Source: Fistulifera solaris
Lineage: Eukaryota; Bacillariophyta; Bacillariophyceae; Naviculales; Stauroneidaceae
DNA length: 64,000 bases
Direction: 5' to 3'
NCBI GenBank assembly: GCA_030295235.1
Contig: AP026127.1
Location: forward strand, 684,501-748,500
The notes beneath the pieces were generated by a model. That model was given only the letters and a program-made list of their open reading frames with translations, was not told the DNA's origin and did not search any database. The translations under genes were made by a program, and so were the position numbers. Shown here piece after piece: positions 11,601 through 22,687 of this stretch (its first letter is position 1; each line of letters begins with the position of its first letter).

Positions 11601-12715
11601 TTGACGAATTGATGTATGCAGCGGCGTATGCTTTGGGAAACGCTTCAGTCAAGTCGCCATCTGTCTTTCTCTCTGAAATTGTCCAGCGTATCGACTCGAG
11701 CAATAAGAAACAGAAACATGTAGTGCTCTCCGCGCTTCGTGACTTTATCAAGTGCGGGCACAAACTATCGGCTACAGACATTACGTCCGCCTCACTGCCG
11801 GTCATTCTGCCGCCCCTGGAACACAACTGCGGAGATTCCGAAGAGGGTGTGCGAACTATGGTCGCCGATTGCTTTGGTTCGCTAGCTTGTCTCCATCCCG
11901 ACGAAGTGCTTTCAAAATTGCAGTCCATCCTGTCCGCACATTCCGAGATAGCCGCCCCCGGTGGAAAAATCTCCGAAAAAGATGAAAATTCGAAGAAGAA
12001 TGCTTGGGTAAGCTGGACAGTCATTACCTCAGTAAAACAAGCTATCGCCGGAAAAGTGGATGCTGTTAAACTTGCTGCCGCCATGCCGACCTTCGTCGCA
12101 GTATTGAAGCAACAGGAACTGTCACTTCGAACGACAGCCCTTCTTATGATCTACGCTTCCGTGCACCATCTGCCTCAAGCTATTACAGGTCTCCTGGATG
12201 AAATCGTATTCCCAGAGCTTTACCGAGTGGCGAGCCTGAAACTTGAGCGTAAGGTTGACCTTGGACCGTTCACGCATACAGTAGACGACGCTTTACCCCT
12301 TCGAAAGGCCGCACTAAGTATCTTTGCAAGCTGTTTGGAGAACGCTCCTGAGTCTATGGACATGAGCAAGTTTTTGCCAGTTCTAGCTACCGCTATGGGC
12401 GATGCTGAAGATATCCAATTGCATGCTCATCAAGTTGTGATATCCATGTGCGCGCGACAGCCTAGCTACTTAGTCGCTTCTATTGACACGTTCGTGGATC
12501 CTCTCGAAAAAACCATGAACAAGAAACCAGGTCAAAAGACCGGCACTGAACTTGAGCGCCTCAATGACTGGATTAAGAGTTCGATTCGCGTCATGATAGC
12601 TCTCAATGCATTGGATGGTGTCCCGAGCTCTGGTAAATTCGGTCAGTTTGTTGAGCGGATCAAATCAGATGCAAAGTTTGCGGAGAAGATTCGAACGATT
12701 GAGGAAGAGCGCTAG
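8681..12715 (+). CDS. CAND1: CAND1/TIP120, cullin-associated NEDD8-dissociated protein
   Basis: This HEAT-repeat protein exchanges substrate receptors on cullin-RING ligases by binding unneddylated cullin-RBX1. The N-terminus MSYNSVNNQ..VTALL followed by EK-x-DKD-RYMAISDL matches the human start ([23 protein letters not shown]). The two halves lie in different frames at about 8732-8740, where one extra G is needed. The signature YDPNYSYGVDDEDDE, a long Asp/Glu run (residues about 330-375) and ESWKVRRSA are diagnostic of CAND1. An intron spans 11046-11112 (67 nt, GTAAGT..CAG) and joins VTQLSL to RVCEAILS. With the base allowed for, the product is 1322 residues (human 1230). HEAT repeats fill the whole length. 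Confidence 0.95.
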
Positions 12716-13122
12716 TATTGTCGACGAACTAATATCGGCTTCTCGGTTCACTTTTGATGACGATTAGCTCGTTCTATTTTACGAAAATTCTTTGTCATTT
12801 CCCGTAGCAATATTCTCGTGGCTCTCAATCTCTTTTTGAAATTTGTCCATACTTTCATACACGCACCTACCAGGGTACCGCTCAACGGACTTCTTTCCCG
12901 TATAGCTGGATTGATTTGACTCACGGACAGTCAAGTCTACAGTTAAAGGATAGTGAAAGTAACATGTATGGTTTATTGTGTTGAACACCTTTTTGTTGTC
13001 GCTTTTATCGCATCGTCGCGTTTTGATTTCGTCGTTTCATTTTGGTCATCGTCATCGACCAAGACGACTTATTACAAATTGTACGCCTTTCTTTTAGTTC
13101 ATTGATAGCTATTGCCATTAAC
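12716..13122. other. Intergenic, 407 bp
   Basis: This lies between two plus-strand genes, holding the CAND1 3' UTR and the roadblock gene promoter. The last 80 bp are rich in GTCATCG and T runs. No repeat or RNA gene was seen. Confidence 0.4.
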
Positions 13123-13466
13123 ATGACAGAGTCGGACACGGGGGATGTTTCTATTCAAGAATTGCAGGACACGGTGAGCCGCTTGGCATCGCACAAGGGC
13201 GTGCAATCGGTCCTCATATTGAACCGGGAGGGCGATATTCTAGCCGAGAGTATTGTCAATTTTACGCCTTCATTAAATGTAGACGAAGCACCGAAACACG
13301 AACTAGCAAAACAATCGCACAAATTACTCACATCCGCACGGGCGTACTTGCAATCTCTAGACCCAAATGACGAAGTAGCTTTTTGCAACTGCGATCGAAA
13401 AACAATCACGAAGTCATGATTGCACCGCATGAAGGATACGTCTTGGCAGTTTCCAAGCGGTTGTAA
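13123..13466 (+). CDS. DYNLRB: Dynein light chain, roadblock/LC7 type (one frame break)
   Basis: The ATG at 13123 gives MTESDTGDVSIQELQDTVSRLASHKGVQSVLILNREGD, which matches the roadblock start ([20 protein letters not shown]). The frame then leaves the family at DEVAFCNC and ends at 13419. Allowing one more T in the T5 run at 13380-13384 gives DEVAFLQLRSKNNHEVMIAPHEGY and a stop at 13464-13466. That matches the known C-terminus (LRIRSKKNEIMVAPDKDY) and totals exactly 345 nt (114 residues). Roadblock dimers bind the dynein intermediate chain. The protein acts in cytoplasmic or axonemal dynein, and in a diatom cytoplasmic or intraflagellar roles are both possible. Confidence 0.85.
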
Positions 13467-13602
13467 GGATAGAACGATCCTAGATGTACCATTACATGCA
13501 ATTGATGACCGTAGACAAAGTACGATTCTAAAATATATGATGCGAAATCTTGATTCAAAAAGAAAGAATTTATATAGGGCGCTCATAAGCCTTTTAACGA
13601 TT

Positions 13603-15710
13603 CTAGTCAATCTCGATCACCTCCTTTGTAAAAGTACGGACGGATGACGTTTGACTGAAAATCGGACGCAGGTCTTCATCGTCGCTATCGTCGTCTAAGA
13701 GTTGGATGGTCGGTTTAGGAGTCTGTCTTTCGAAAGGAAGAAACGACTCGAAAGAGCTAGGAAAATCGTCTAGATGGCGATCCGCTGCTGTGAGGGAGCA
13801 AGTTTCTGTTTCCGAAACGCGTGCTTTGTCGGCTTGCGGCGGATCCTTCAACAACGAAGGCGTTGAAGCCGCTACCGTGGTTGATGTTGCAAACTGACTG
13901 GGGCGAGAGGATATGTCTTCGTCGTCATCGTCACTATCTAGCATCTGTATGATCGAATTTTCTGGAGAAGGGGGGTTGTTGTTCGATTGTTGTCGTCTTT
14001 CGGGAGGCGAATCTTCAAAAGAAGTTGGATACTTCTCCAAAATACTCTCCATCGGATTGGTTGCTAGGCCAGCGGAATAGGACTTCGCGGGACATGTATC
14101 CGCGACAAGATTTTCATTCACGGGCGGTGGACCCTTACGCACAGCTTCTGCTGTACATGGCATGGTGTTTTCTTTCGCAAATTGCGCAGTTGCAACTGCA
14201 GTTTTAGTTGCCGGTAAAGTGCCTTGCCGGTGCACGAGGGGCTCGTCATCTCTCATTGCCAATCCGTATGCTACATGCAATTCTGCGGAGCTCCGTGGAC
14301 CAACCTTGCTAGTCCGCGCTCCCTCGCTTACGACTACCTCGGACAAGAGCTCCCATCGGTGGTATTTGGGTACCGAATCGTACGCCTCCAGCAAGTGACA
14401 CGTCGTAGGATAGAGTTCCTGTAAGCGAACAATCTTTCTGGCATTAACTGTGCTGACTTGCTTGAGCATAAACCCATGCAAACTACCAACGCGCCGATTG
14501 GTGATTTCTCGATCACGTTCGACAATTGCCTTCAGTTCGCTGTATGTCATGAAGCGTTGCGTACCAAAAGGAGGCGTCGGATCACAATCAAAAGTCATTT
14601 CCATCAATGACTGCATGCGCTTTCGCCGATGACGACGGTTTTGTGCTAGTATTTCTCTTTCATCAGAGGGTCGCACGTCACTTTGAACGGCTACTTGACT
14701 GAAATTGGGTAGGGCTTCGGAGGAAGTAAAGACTGCGGGAAACGTCCTCTGCAAGATGCGACGATGCATTCGTTTCAAAGTAACAACAGTATCATCCATG
14801 TGCTTGGTTTGAAGAATTTGAAAGCCCGTGTGGAGTCGAATTTCCCACAACGCCGAAAGCAAAGTATCCGCCGGACATCGGTGCTGATCCTTTGTAATAT
14901 CGCCCTCAATCAAGAAGACAACTTGGGCAATTCCTGTTTCTTTCAAACGCTTTCGCTGTTCCATATAACGTGTTCCGAACAAACTTGCTTTCAAATCTTC
15001 GGCCGATTTACGTTCCACAATGGTCCCTACCAGTAATTCCTCCACAACTTTTCCACCCTGCGTCCCCTGCGCGATCCAGGCCATATCCCCGATGGGCAAA
15101 GTCCTTTCTTCCGTGGGAATCCCCGATTGCTGACATGCCGAACGCATTTTGTTGCGCTCTTGTTCTCTAACATCAATCAATAAAACAACCCGCCATACCA
15201 TTCGTTGATTCTTCCAGTTCAATGCCCGGGCTTGTGCTTGTTCGACCGCCAACTGCTTTTTTCGTCTTTTTCTCCACCATCGCCGGCTCGAGTGTTCTTT
15301 TTCGTGAAGTTCCGTCATTGCCTGCAGATTGATGATTGATATTAATGTTGATTGCAGTTGGTAAGGTTTTACGGACAATGCAGGATTCTCCGGCATCGGG
15401 CGAGACCCCACTCAGCGCAATCGATGCCGCTTTCGGACGCGGCGTTTTTTCGGGAGGCACAATCATTTTTGCAATCGTCGGTCCCACAAACGGCAACGTC
15501 AATGCTTCATCGTACGTTACAACCGGATCTTTGGCTTTCTGAAGTGACTCGATGGCGCGCTTTAATGTGAAAACGAAATTACCGTGCGCTCGTTCTTGCT
15601 TTTCAAGCAAACGGTCCAGAGCGGCTTGATTGGCGTCGCATGTTGCCGTATGAAATTTGGAGCGTCCCGTTCTTTTTTACCGGAAGGCCTTTCTGACAAG
15701 AGTGCGGCAT
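13603..15710 (-). CDS. MUS81: MUS81 structure-specific endonuclease catalytic subunit (two frame breaks)
   Basis: The ERCC4 nuclease domain is clear: VVLLIDVREQE, LPIGDMAWIAQ, VERKSAEDL (the catalytic ERK-x3-D motif), then TPPFGTQRFMTYSELKAI and a C-terminal helix-hairpin-helix region (LLEAYDSV). The N-terminal HhH domain (GNFVFTLKRAIESLQKAKDP, LPFVGPTIAKMI) lies in another frame. Joining the frames needs one base less in CCC at 15189-15191. Reaching the likely ATG at 15710 needs one base less in T6 at 15673-15678. The total is then 702 codons. A long acidic, Ser-rich tail (residues about 500-701, SDDDDED and SDDEDL) extends past the usual C-terminus and may include SUMO-binding or phosphorylation sites. 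With an EME1 partner it cleaves replication forks and Holliday junctions in the nucleus. Confidence 0.88.
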
Positions 15711-16083
15711 GTTTCGTTGAAAGTGCGTCTGATTTTATGAAGAAGAGTCAAAGAAATACAGTTGAGCATTAAATAATAGTGAAGACTTCATGGAAGGAGA
15801 TGAATGACACGAAGCAACGTTCTGGCATGGCTGGCGTTTTCAACGGACAGCTACGGCACTCATATCATCGTTACTACTCATGACTGATTCACTGGTGACT
15901 GGGAGGAGATGCTTGACGTCACTTCTTGACTGACTCATACCCGCGCCAACACTAACAAAAAAAAACACGCCGATACTTGTAGTTGGATTTCGATGAGATA
16001 TCGTCAAACGGTCATTATTTCTTTGAAGACTTTGTATCTCATTTGAAAGTTCTCATCGTCCATCACAACGATATTACCCTGTA
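15711..16083. promoter_or_regulatory. Divergent promoter region, MUS81 / MsrA
   Basis: This 373-bp head-to-head intergenic region holds a perfect TGACGTCA palindrome at 15914-15921 within TTGACGTCACTTCTTGAC. It is the only strong site I see here, and an A-rich run follows at 15957-15967. Confidence 0.45.
15914..15921. promoter_or_regulatory. CRE-type TGACGTCA palindrome
   Basis: The 8-bp palindrome lies about 170 bp upstream of the MsrA ATG and about 200 bp from the proposed MUS81 ATG. TGACGTCA-type elements are known targets of bZIP factors, and in diatoms related elements take part in CO2/cAMP and light responses. Function here is inferred from the motif and its position only. Confidence 0.35.
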
Positions 16084-16965
16084 ATGAAGTATTCTCGCAC
16101 CGTTTGCACTTCTCTGATTGCCTTGACTTCGACCACGTTGGCATTCCGTAGTTCGTCGTCTACCTTTCTCGGTCAATCAACAATTCGTCAAGCCTCTCGT
16201 GTCATTCCGTATTCCGCCACGACTCCCACTATGCTTTTGAATAAATTGTTTGGAGGCGGTGCATTCGGTACCGAACGCATTGCCTACCAAAACTTGGATC
16301 ATCCCGGGCCCGAATTGGCGAAATGGGCCGAGCAGGGCAAAATGCCCGCCACATCGGAACGTGATCCCCATTTGGCGCTAGCGACTTTTGCGGGTGGATG
16401 CTTTTGGGGCTTGGAATTGGCTTACCAGCGTGTACCGGGAGTGCAATACACGGCAGTTGGTTATGCACAGGGACCGGAAGAGTTTCCCACTTACAATCAA
16501 GTTTGTGCGGGTGCCACGGGTCATACCGAAGCTGTCATGGTGTATTATGATCCAAAGGAATGTGATTACTCCAAGTTATTGGATACCTTTTTTGATCGTG
16601 TCGATCCGACGACTGTGAATGGTCAAGGGCGTGATTTTGGGTGAGTCTTGTTCTCGATCGCTGAGGTCCATTATAGTACCAAGTCTTTTGCTCATTTATT
16701 CATTCGTATCTCGCTTTTCAATTTGCAGGAAACAATACCGGACAGGAATTTACTTTCATACACCGGAACAAGAGGCCATTGCACGAGCGCGCTTTGAAGA
16801 AGAGGCCAAGAAATACAAAAAGCCCATGGCCACGGAATTAAAAGCCGCAACGCCCTTTTGGCCAGCAGAAAAGTATCATCAGCAGTATTTGGAAAGGGCG
16901 GACGCTTTGGAATGCCCCAGGATGCTTCCAAGGGCGCTACAGAGACCATTCGATGCTACGGTTAA
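16084..16965 (+). CDS. msrA: Peptide methionine-S-sulfoxide reductase MsrA, plastid-targeted (one frame break)
   Basis: This enzyme reduces methionine-S-sulfoxide in proteins using thioredoxin. Residues 1-20 form a signal peptide with FRSS directly after the likely cleavage, a plastid-type presequence. The catalytic motif GGCFWG has its Cys at residue 106. An intron at 16641-16728 (GTGAGT..TTGCAG, 88 nt) joins GRDFG to KQYRTGIYFH. The annotated frame then derails after KYHQQYLE. One extra A in AAA at 16893-16895 restores KGGRFGMPQDASKGATETIRCYG with a stop at 16963-16965, giving 264 residues and a recycling Cys near the C-terminus. Neighbours give no operon-like context. Confidence 0.93.
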
Positions 16966-17136
16966 TTTACATTTAGAAGCGAACTACGTGTGCAAAATGT
17001 TTAAACACTTTTAGCTTGCGTTTACTTGAGAGTTTGTTTCTCATAGATACAGGCAAGGCCAAGTTCAAAAATATCCAGAAAAACCAAAATACACTTTATT
17101 TCTAGATACAGATTATAAGTATTACCAAGTTTGTAA

Positions 17137-18661
17137 TCAAAGGTTGGTGGAATCGGAGGTGTCCTCTTTGTCAAAATCGTGCATGACGATCGTATTATCG
17201 GCGCCATCACTGACAATTCGAGCACCATCGGTCCATATGGAGTTCAGCCACACCTTGTATCCCACAAACTGGTATAAGAACGTCATTTCATCGACGTCCC
17301 AAACGCGAACGCTAGAATCCTGCCCGCCGCTTACAACAATACCCGGTCGAGGACTGGAGAGACTACGCACGGAAGCAAGATGCCTGGATTCATACGCCTT
17401 GAGTGGTTTGAGAAATGGCCTCTTGGTGTTTACATTACCAAACTCATCCAACCTAAGACGCTGCTGGAATAGACTACCATCATTGCCACCACAAACGATC
17501 GAATATTGCTGAGTTCCTGTACTCTTCTCGCCTGCCTTGCTGTGTGCTACAAATGTACATGACTGAATAAATGCATTGGAGGACTTTCGTTCCATCGAGT
17601 CGAATGGAGGAGTGAAGGAAGCTAAGGGTTGCCCGCTTTCGTCATCCTCTAGCGAAATCAGTTCCACCTTGCCATAGGCAGTGCTCGCCACAGCGCATCC
17701 GAGCTCCGAATCAACGTGCATGGATACTAATCCGGCACTAAGCTTCCACGAATATTCCGGACTCTTACGTAATACCAAGGGAAGATCGTCATCCAAGGGA
17801 TAGCCATGCACATGCCCATCGGCAGTTCCTACCCATAGATACTCGTCGTCCAAATGTAATGCGACCACGAGAACTCCCTCCAGTGCTTCCATTGACCCTT
17901 GAGATACTAGTTGCTTCGAACCAGGATCATAACCCCACAGCTTTACACCGCCGTCTGCAATTTCCGAAGCAGCAGATTCGCTTTGAGATTGAATTCATTT
18001 TTCACAGATGGAAAGTGTTGACTGCAGCCTGCAATTCAAATTCAAACTCACCTCGATCCGCTGAGCAAATTCTCGACCCCGAAAAAGCCACTGACAGTGT
18101 ACCCCCGCCATCGAAAGACCCATACAAGAGACGTAGCGTCTGCTCCAGGTCGGCAGGAGACGCCAATGCTTCATCACTATCGTCACTCTCTTGCTCACTT
18201 TCAGGTTTCAGATTGCTAGCAAGAACTTCTCCCGTTTCCAAATGAGTGACGTACAAATATCCTCGCGCACTACCACATACCGCCAGCGGATAATCCACAT
18301 CGAGTCTACGAACCCAGTCGGGTAAAACGACGGCCACTTTGGAGGAACATGTAGCATTCTTCCACCGCGAAATTCTTTGTTCTTCTTGTTCGTCGAGTTG
18401 CGAAGCACGAGCTTTAAGACTTTCAATCCATCCGGCCGAGTTACTATTGTCATCATCATTTTTCGAAAAATTATCCTCCGGACTGTATTCTAAGAGCGTG
18501 TTCGGTTTCCTATAACTCTTCCATTCGGCATCCGTTGGAATTCGTCGCGATGAGAACGACGGCGACGGTGAATGACCGCGTAGGGGGGCATTCAATCGGA
18601 AACTATCAGCTAATATGCAAACGTGCGCCGCAAATAAAATACACCGTGTCATTAAAATCAT
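17137..18661 (-). CDS. Plastid-targeted WD40-repeat protein
   Basis: Two exons are joined across an intron at 17955-18051 (GTGAGT..TTGCAG, 97 nt), giving ICSADR-DGGVKLWGYDP and 475 residues with a continuous frame. Residues 1-19 form a signal peptide (MILMTRCILFAAHVCILADS) followed by F, which points to plastid import. Residues about 100-470 form a beta-propeller with recognisable repeats: RDGGVKLWGYD, SGGQDSSVRVWDVDE and SDGADNTIVMHDFDKE. Some blades are irregular. No enzymatic motif is present, so a scaffolding or assembly role in the chloroplast is likely. It does not match a family I can name. Confidence 0.75.
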
Positions 18662-19193
18662 TGCTGATTATCGTTCTTTCTTCGTTTCGATCGCAGCACA
18701 ATGATCCGATTGCCTTTTTCACCTACAATGGAGAAATAAGAAAAAAATAAAGTCGACCAGCTCACAGAAATTCAAGCGAGCGTTGTTTCCTTTCGAATTC
18801 CGACATCACCCTACTTTTTCTTTCATTCGGATCGTCCGGCATTGAAGAAGCAAGTTCTGTGATATGAATATCAAAAGCACAAATATCTGGATACACGGTT
18901 TACTGTATAGAACGAATAGTTGCAAACGATGACGAGCATTTGCGTCTTGACTTCTTTCACAACACTAGCTTGTACCGGATGGTGAATGTATATATGAAAA
19001 AGTAGAGGGTTACTTTGTACCGAAACGTTCTTTGAGGAGTTGTTGTGATTAGTAAAAATAAAAACAGTGCGACTAAACCCTATTTCAACGAGTGTTTCAT
19101 CGCACGACAAAAAACGGAGAAGTAAGTCTAATAACCATTGCTGTTCAGCTCTATTGCACAAACGTAGCAGCTACTTCCTACCGCTACCTCACA
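18662..19193. promoter_or_regulatory. Divergent intergenic region, WD40 / FAR1-like gene
   Basis: These 532 bp separate two head-to-head genes. The sequence is AT-rich, with no tandem repeat or palindrome that I would call. Confidence 0.3.
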
Positions 19194-19945
19194 ATGGAGG
19201 AAGAACAACAAGAGATAGTCGAGTTTCCCAATAAAGAGGAAATCGAAGAGGAAAAGAGTGAAAACAAAGAAAACACTTTTTCGGATGACCTCAGCATTGG
19301 TGACTCTCTCCCTCAGAAAAACTGTATGATCGAGCGTGAAATCAACTCTATATTCCACTTCAATGACCGCTTTCTAAACCCTACAGAACTGAAAAGAGTC
19401 TTGCCCAAGTTGGAAATAAACATGGCTTTTTAGTGAGACGAGAAGGAATGTCAATCGTTTGCAACAGAGGGGGTAAAAAGAGAAGGAGACGCCCTACCAG
19501 TGCTGGCTCCATCCGAAAAAAGACACGCAAGCGAAGGAAGCCCGAACTCAGATGCGATTGCCCCTTTAAAATCTGTTTCACGTATAACGAAACGGCGACG
19601 GTTCAGGAACAAATCGAAGGAGCCAAGTCAAGGTACTCGGACAAGATTCACATTACATCCATCTGTGTTACTCACGGAAATGGTTGCAATCCGGGTGATC
19701 AACAGATAGAGCACTGCATTCGCGCTTCCGGCGCGTTATTGGACCGGACTTCGGAGGCCGTATGGAAGGCGGTCGATCTGGTAAACAAGACCGACGTCAC
19801 TGCGAAAGATCTCCGCAAATTACTCCAGCCTGCAGTGCCCAAGAACTGTGTGTTGACATCACAAGACATTGCTAACTTTCGACAGTGGGCCAAAAAGAAT
19901 GGAAACCGCACTCAAAAGGAGAACATTCAAGCGAACGTAGGATGA
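19194..19945 (+). CDS. FAR1/MULE-transposase-type DNA-binding protein (one frame break)
   Basis: Two adjoining frames meet at a T5 run (19427-19431). One added T joins LEINMAF to LVRREGMSIVCNRGG and makes 250 residues from the ATG at 19194. The order acidic N-terminus, AFLVRREG, CNRGGKKRRRR, basic linker, CDCPFKICFTYN, then ITSICVTHGNGC follows the C2H2-type WRKY/GCM1-like zinc-finger domain of FAR1/FHY3 proteins and of Mutator-like transposases. The remainder (HCIRASGALLDRTSEAVWKAV and so on) resembles the helical segment that precedes the transposase core, but the DDE core is absent. It is therefore either a domesticated DNA-binding protein or the N-terminal remnant of a MULE. I see no terminal inverted repeats around it. 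Confidence 0.5.
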
Positions 19946-19988
19946 TTGATATAATCGTAGCAGATGTTTTCCAGTATATTTTTCGTTA

Positions 19989-21049
19989 TTATTTCTTTTT
20001 ACCAAACAAGACTTCCTCAAATTGCTTCCACAAGATACTAAACAAAATACCCTGCAATCCGTTGGCCAAAATTTTGGTTTCCAATCCACGAAAGAACAAG
20101 CCCTGCACGCCCGACTCTTGCAAGACATTCTTGACGACTTGCACGTACGTCAGTTGCTCTGGATGGGACTGTTTATAAACTTTGACGACACGAATGGAGT
20201 TGGAACACGTATCCGAGATGGCCGACGAGCAGAAACCCAAAAGTGCTCGACGGCCCAACTCGGCCAATTGCGTGTCTTGTTTCGGGATTTTCTCCGAAAG
20301 GTAGTTGTAGGTGGCAAACCACTGCAGATGGAGAAATGATTGGATGAGAAACACAAAAAGAAGAGAACGACAAACATAGAAGTAAGTATTCACAAGCACG
20401 TACCGGATAATGTCCGACAAACGTCGCACTCGCAGCGGCCAACGAGCCGTTGTATAACGTGAATACGCCATTCAATTTAATTTTATCCACAACCGAGGAG
20501 AATTTTCCGGTAACCTGCATCGTTGTCTTTACTGTATCCACTGGCATGAGGAAAATACGGAACAAAGCAGCCGCTCCACTGGCCGCCATGGTCTTGACAC
20601 CGACATTGAGGTCCTTGGTCGACTCGAGACCATTGAGAGCGGTCAAAACACCGGTATTGGCCGCTGTATCACCGAAACGACTGAGAGGACCTTGAATTAA
20701 AGCAGGAAGCACACCACGGTAGAAGCGAGGAATACCACCATCCGCATACAGCGTTCGGAGCGCCGTGGGGAAAGTAGTTCCATTGCGATATTGATAGTTG
20801 ATCTGAAGAAAAGGAGAGAAGAACAAGTGCAGAAAACACGGCGATGATAGTATTGAGACACGCCAAACTTCTCACACAACAAAACGAGAGCAAGCAGAGA
20901 CTCACGGTGGTTCGCATCCACATGAGAGCACCGACGTTAGCACCCATAGCAATGGCTCCGGCGGTTCCTCCCCGCAATGCACTAGCGGCCGCCTTGTTCA
21001 TCACTTGCGAAAAGCTTAGAACTTCTTCTTTCTTGGAAGCGTCCGTCAT
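19989..21049 (-). CDS. Mitochondrial carrier family (SLC25) protein
   Basis: Three exons with consensus junctions (introns 20803-20905 and 20322-20403) total 876 nt and 291 residues in one frame. The second repeat contains PVDTVKTTMQV, the carrier signature PxDxxK, and the third ends GLFFRGLETKILANGLQG, the W/YxGxxxR-like second motif. The first repeat is degenerate (SALRGGTAGAIAMGANVGALMWMRTT). Six transmembrane helices are expected in the inner mitochondrial (or another organelle) membrane. The degenerate first repeat makes a substrate assignment unsafe. It converges with the FAR1-like gene, leaving only about 43 bp between the two stops. Confidence 0.82.
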
Positions 21050-21788
21050 TTTTTACTTGATGATTGTTAACCTTGAACTACAAAATGCCTCTTCCGGAAT
21101 GGTAACGATGATGACGGAGATGAATGAAGTTCATTGTTGTTCATCGGCAAAAGACGATGTTGTCGATAAAATAATTTTGATCCAGGACGGCGCAAATTAG
21201 AGTCAATAAAATAGTAGGAAGCTAAATAGCAAACGTCATCCTTTTCCAAACGACCGTTCAAGGTGCGCGTGGAGGAATGAATTTCGTGCGTGGCGTCTGT
21301 CTGCACTCGGCCTAGTCTTACTGTGGCCAAAACTGTAAGATCAATTACCCACGACTGGTTTTAGTCATGAGACATTCATAGCTTTTTTAGGCAAGCGCCC
21401 CTGTACTTCTTCATGATTGAACAACAAGTAGGTTGTCAAAAGGTAGCATCAGCCTAACTTGATACTTTTGTCATTGAGATTTCATCCAACAATGCTGTCA
21501 GATGGTTCCGGCGCTTCTTATAGTTTCACTGTGGCCCATTCTGTTGGTTCTACGCAAACACGACTGATTTCAGTCACATTCAAAACGGGCAATAAAATTT
21601 TACCAGCCCGTTTTGTTGAAACGCGCAATAATGAGCATCTCTCGACAATAATAACATAACATCGGTTACGTTTCAACACAAGTAATGCAAACTTGTGTGA
21701 TGTTGGATACGCATCGAAATTTACCAGTAAATCGATAGATACTCTTCAAAGCAGCAAGGAAAGTTTATTATTCTGCGAAAGGAGTTTG
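21050..21788. promoter_or_regulatory. Divergent intergenic region, carrier / ICT1-like gene
   Basis: This 739-bp head-to-head region contains short dyads, GACTGGTTTTAGTC near 21353 and GACTGATTTCAGTC near 21563, which share GACTG..AGTC arms. Both could be coincidental. No coding signal was found, and the frame open from 21693 lacks an ATG before 21789. Confidence 0.35.
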
Positions 21789-22472
21789 ATGACTGTTGCC
21801 CAACGACACCAGTTCTCTATCATCTTGGTCATGTTGTGGAGGTTGATTGCGAGAGGAACAGTAGCTTATTCGACCGGCGCTATTTCTCTTCTCAAGTCTC
21901 CACCCCATTGCTTCCGTGTCACTGAATACGGATGGTTAATAAGAGCTCATCGTACCGCTTTTCTTCACCCCGAACGATTCGATTCCTTGAATTTCCGCTT
22001 GTATTCGAGTACCACCCCTCGCAACAACAGCAATGACAACAGCAATCACGACAACTGGAAAGTGCCTGAATACATTGATATTCCCGAGGAAAACTTGGAT
22101 TTCTCGTTTGTTCGATCTTCGGGTGCGGGTGGTCAAAATGTGAACAAAGTCAATTCGCAGGTCCAAGTTCGACTGAACGTACACGAGGCCTATTGGATTC
22201 CATACGAAGTACGGCAACGTTTATTGCAACAACAAGCCAATCGGATCAGTAAGGAAGGTGTCTTGACGATTGCGGCACAAGAACATCGTACACAAGTGGC
22301 CAACCGCAAGGCCGCCGTACAAAAACTGCAGAACATGTTGCTGCAGGCGTGGCCTCGGCCGAAAGAGCGACGTATGCGGCAGGGTATTTCGATCAAAACA
22401 AAAGAGCAACGCAAGGAATTCAAACGTCGAAGGAGCGATGTCAAAGAAGGGAGAAAGAAGGTCGATTTTTGA
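21789..22472 (+). CDS. Class-I release-factor-like protein, ICT1/ArfB type (GGQ domain)
   Basis: From the first ATG in frame (21789) the product has 227 residues. Residues about 1-85 are a Ser/Arg-rich organelle presequence. The GGQ domain follows: FSFVRSSGAGGQNVNKVNSQV, where GGQ is the peptidyl-tRNA hydrolysis loop. The C-terminal tail is highly basic (KEQRKEFKRRRSDVKEGRKK), as in ICT1/ArfB, where it enters the mRNA channel of stalled ribosomes. No codon-recognition domain is present, so this is a ribosome-rescue factor of mitochondrion or plastid rather than RF1/RF2. Confidence 0.9.
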   Translation: MTVAQRHQFSIILVMLWRLIARGTVAYSTGAISLLKSPPHCFRVTEYGWLIRAHRTAFLHPERFDSLNFRLYSSTTPRNNSNDNSNHDNWKVPEYIDIPEENLDFSFVRSSGAGGQNVNKVNSQVQVRLNVHEAYWIPYEVRQRLLQQQANRISKEGVLTIAAQEHRTQVANRKAAVQKLQNMLLQAWPRPKERRMRQGISIKTKEQRKEFKRRRSDVKEGRKKVDF

Positions 22473-22687
22473 ATCTGGTTTACTCAAACGCCGAGTTTAT
22501 CGAGATCGCCATGAAAGTTGATTCGATTGTTTCCTTTATAACCTGTGCATTTCTTGAAGCACAAAATTTATAACAACCTCCGCCAATTTATTCATTCCTT
22601 TATTTGTTCTTAGGCGACGAGAATTGATGCACAGGAAATCTCATTCATTTGCAAAATAAAAAACACCCTTCTCTTTGCTTGCCCCTA

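Noticed and set aside
17105-17140. Frames to 17014 after the MsrA frame break as a distinct C-terminal extension
   Set aside because: The family C-terminus (KGGRFG..IRCYG) lies in the neighbouring frame and ends at 16965.
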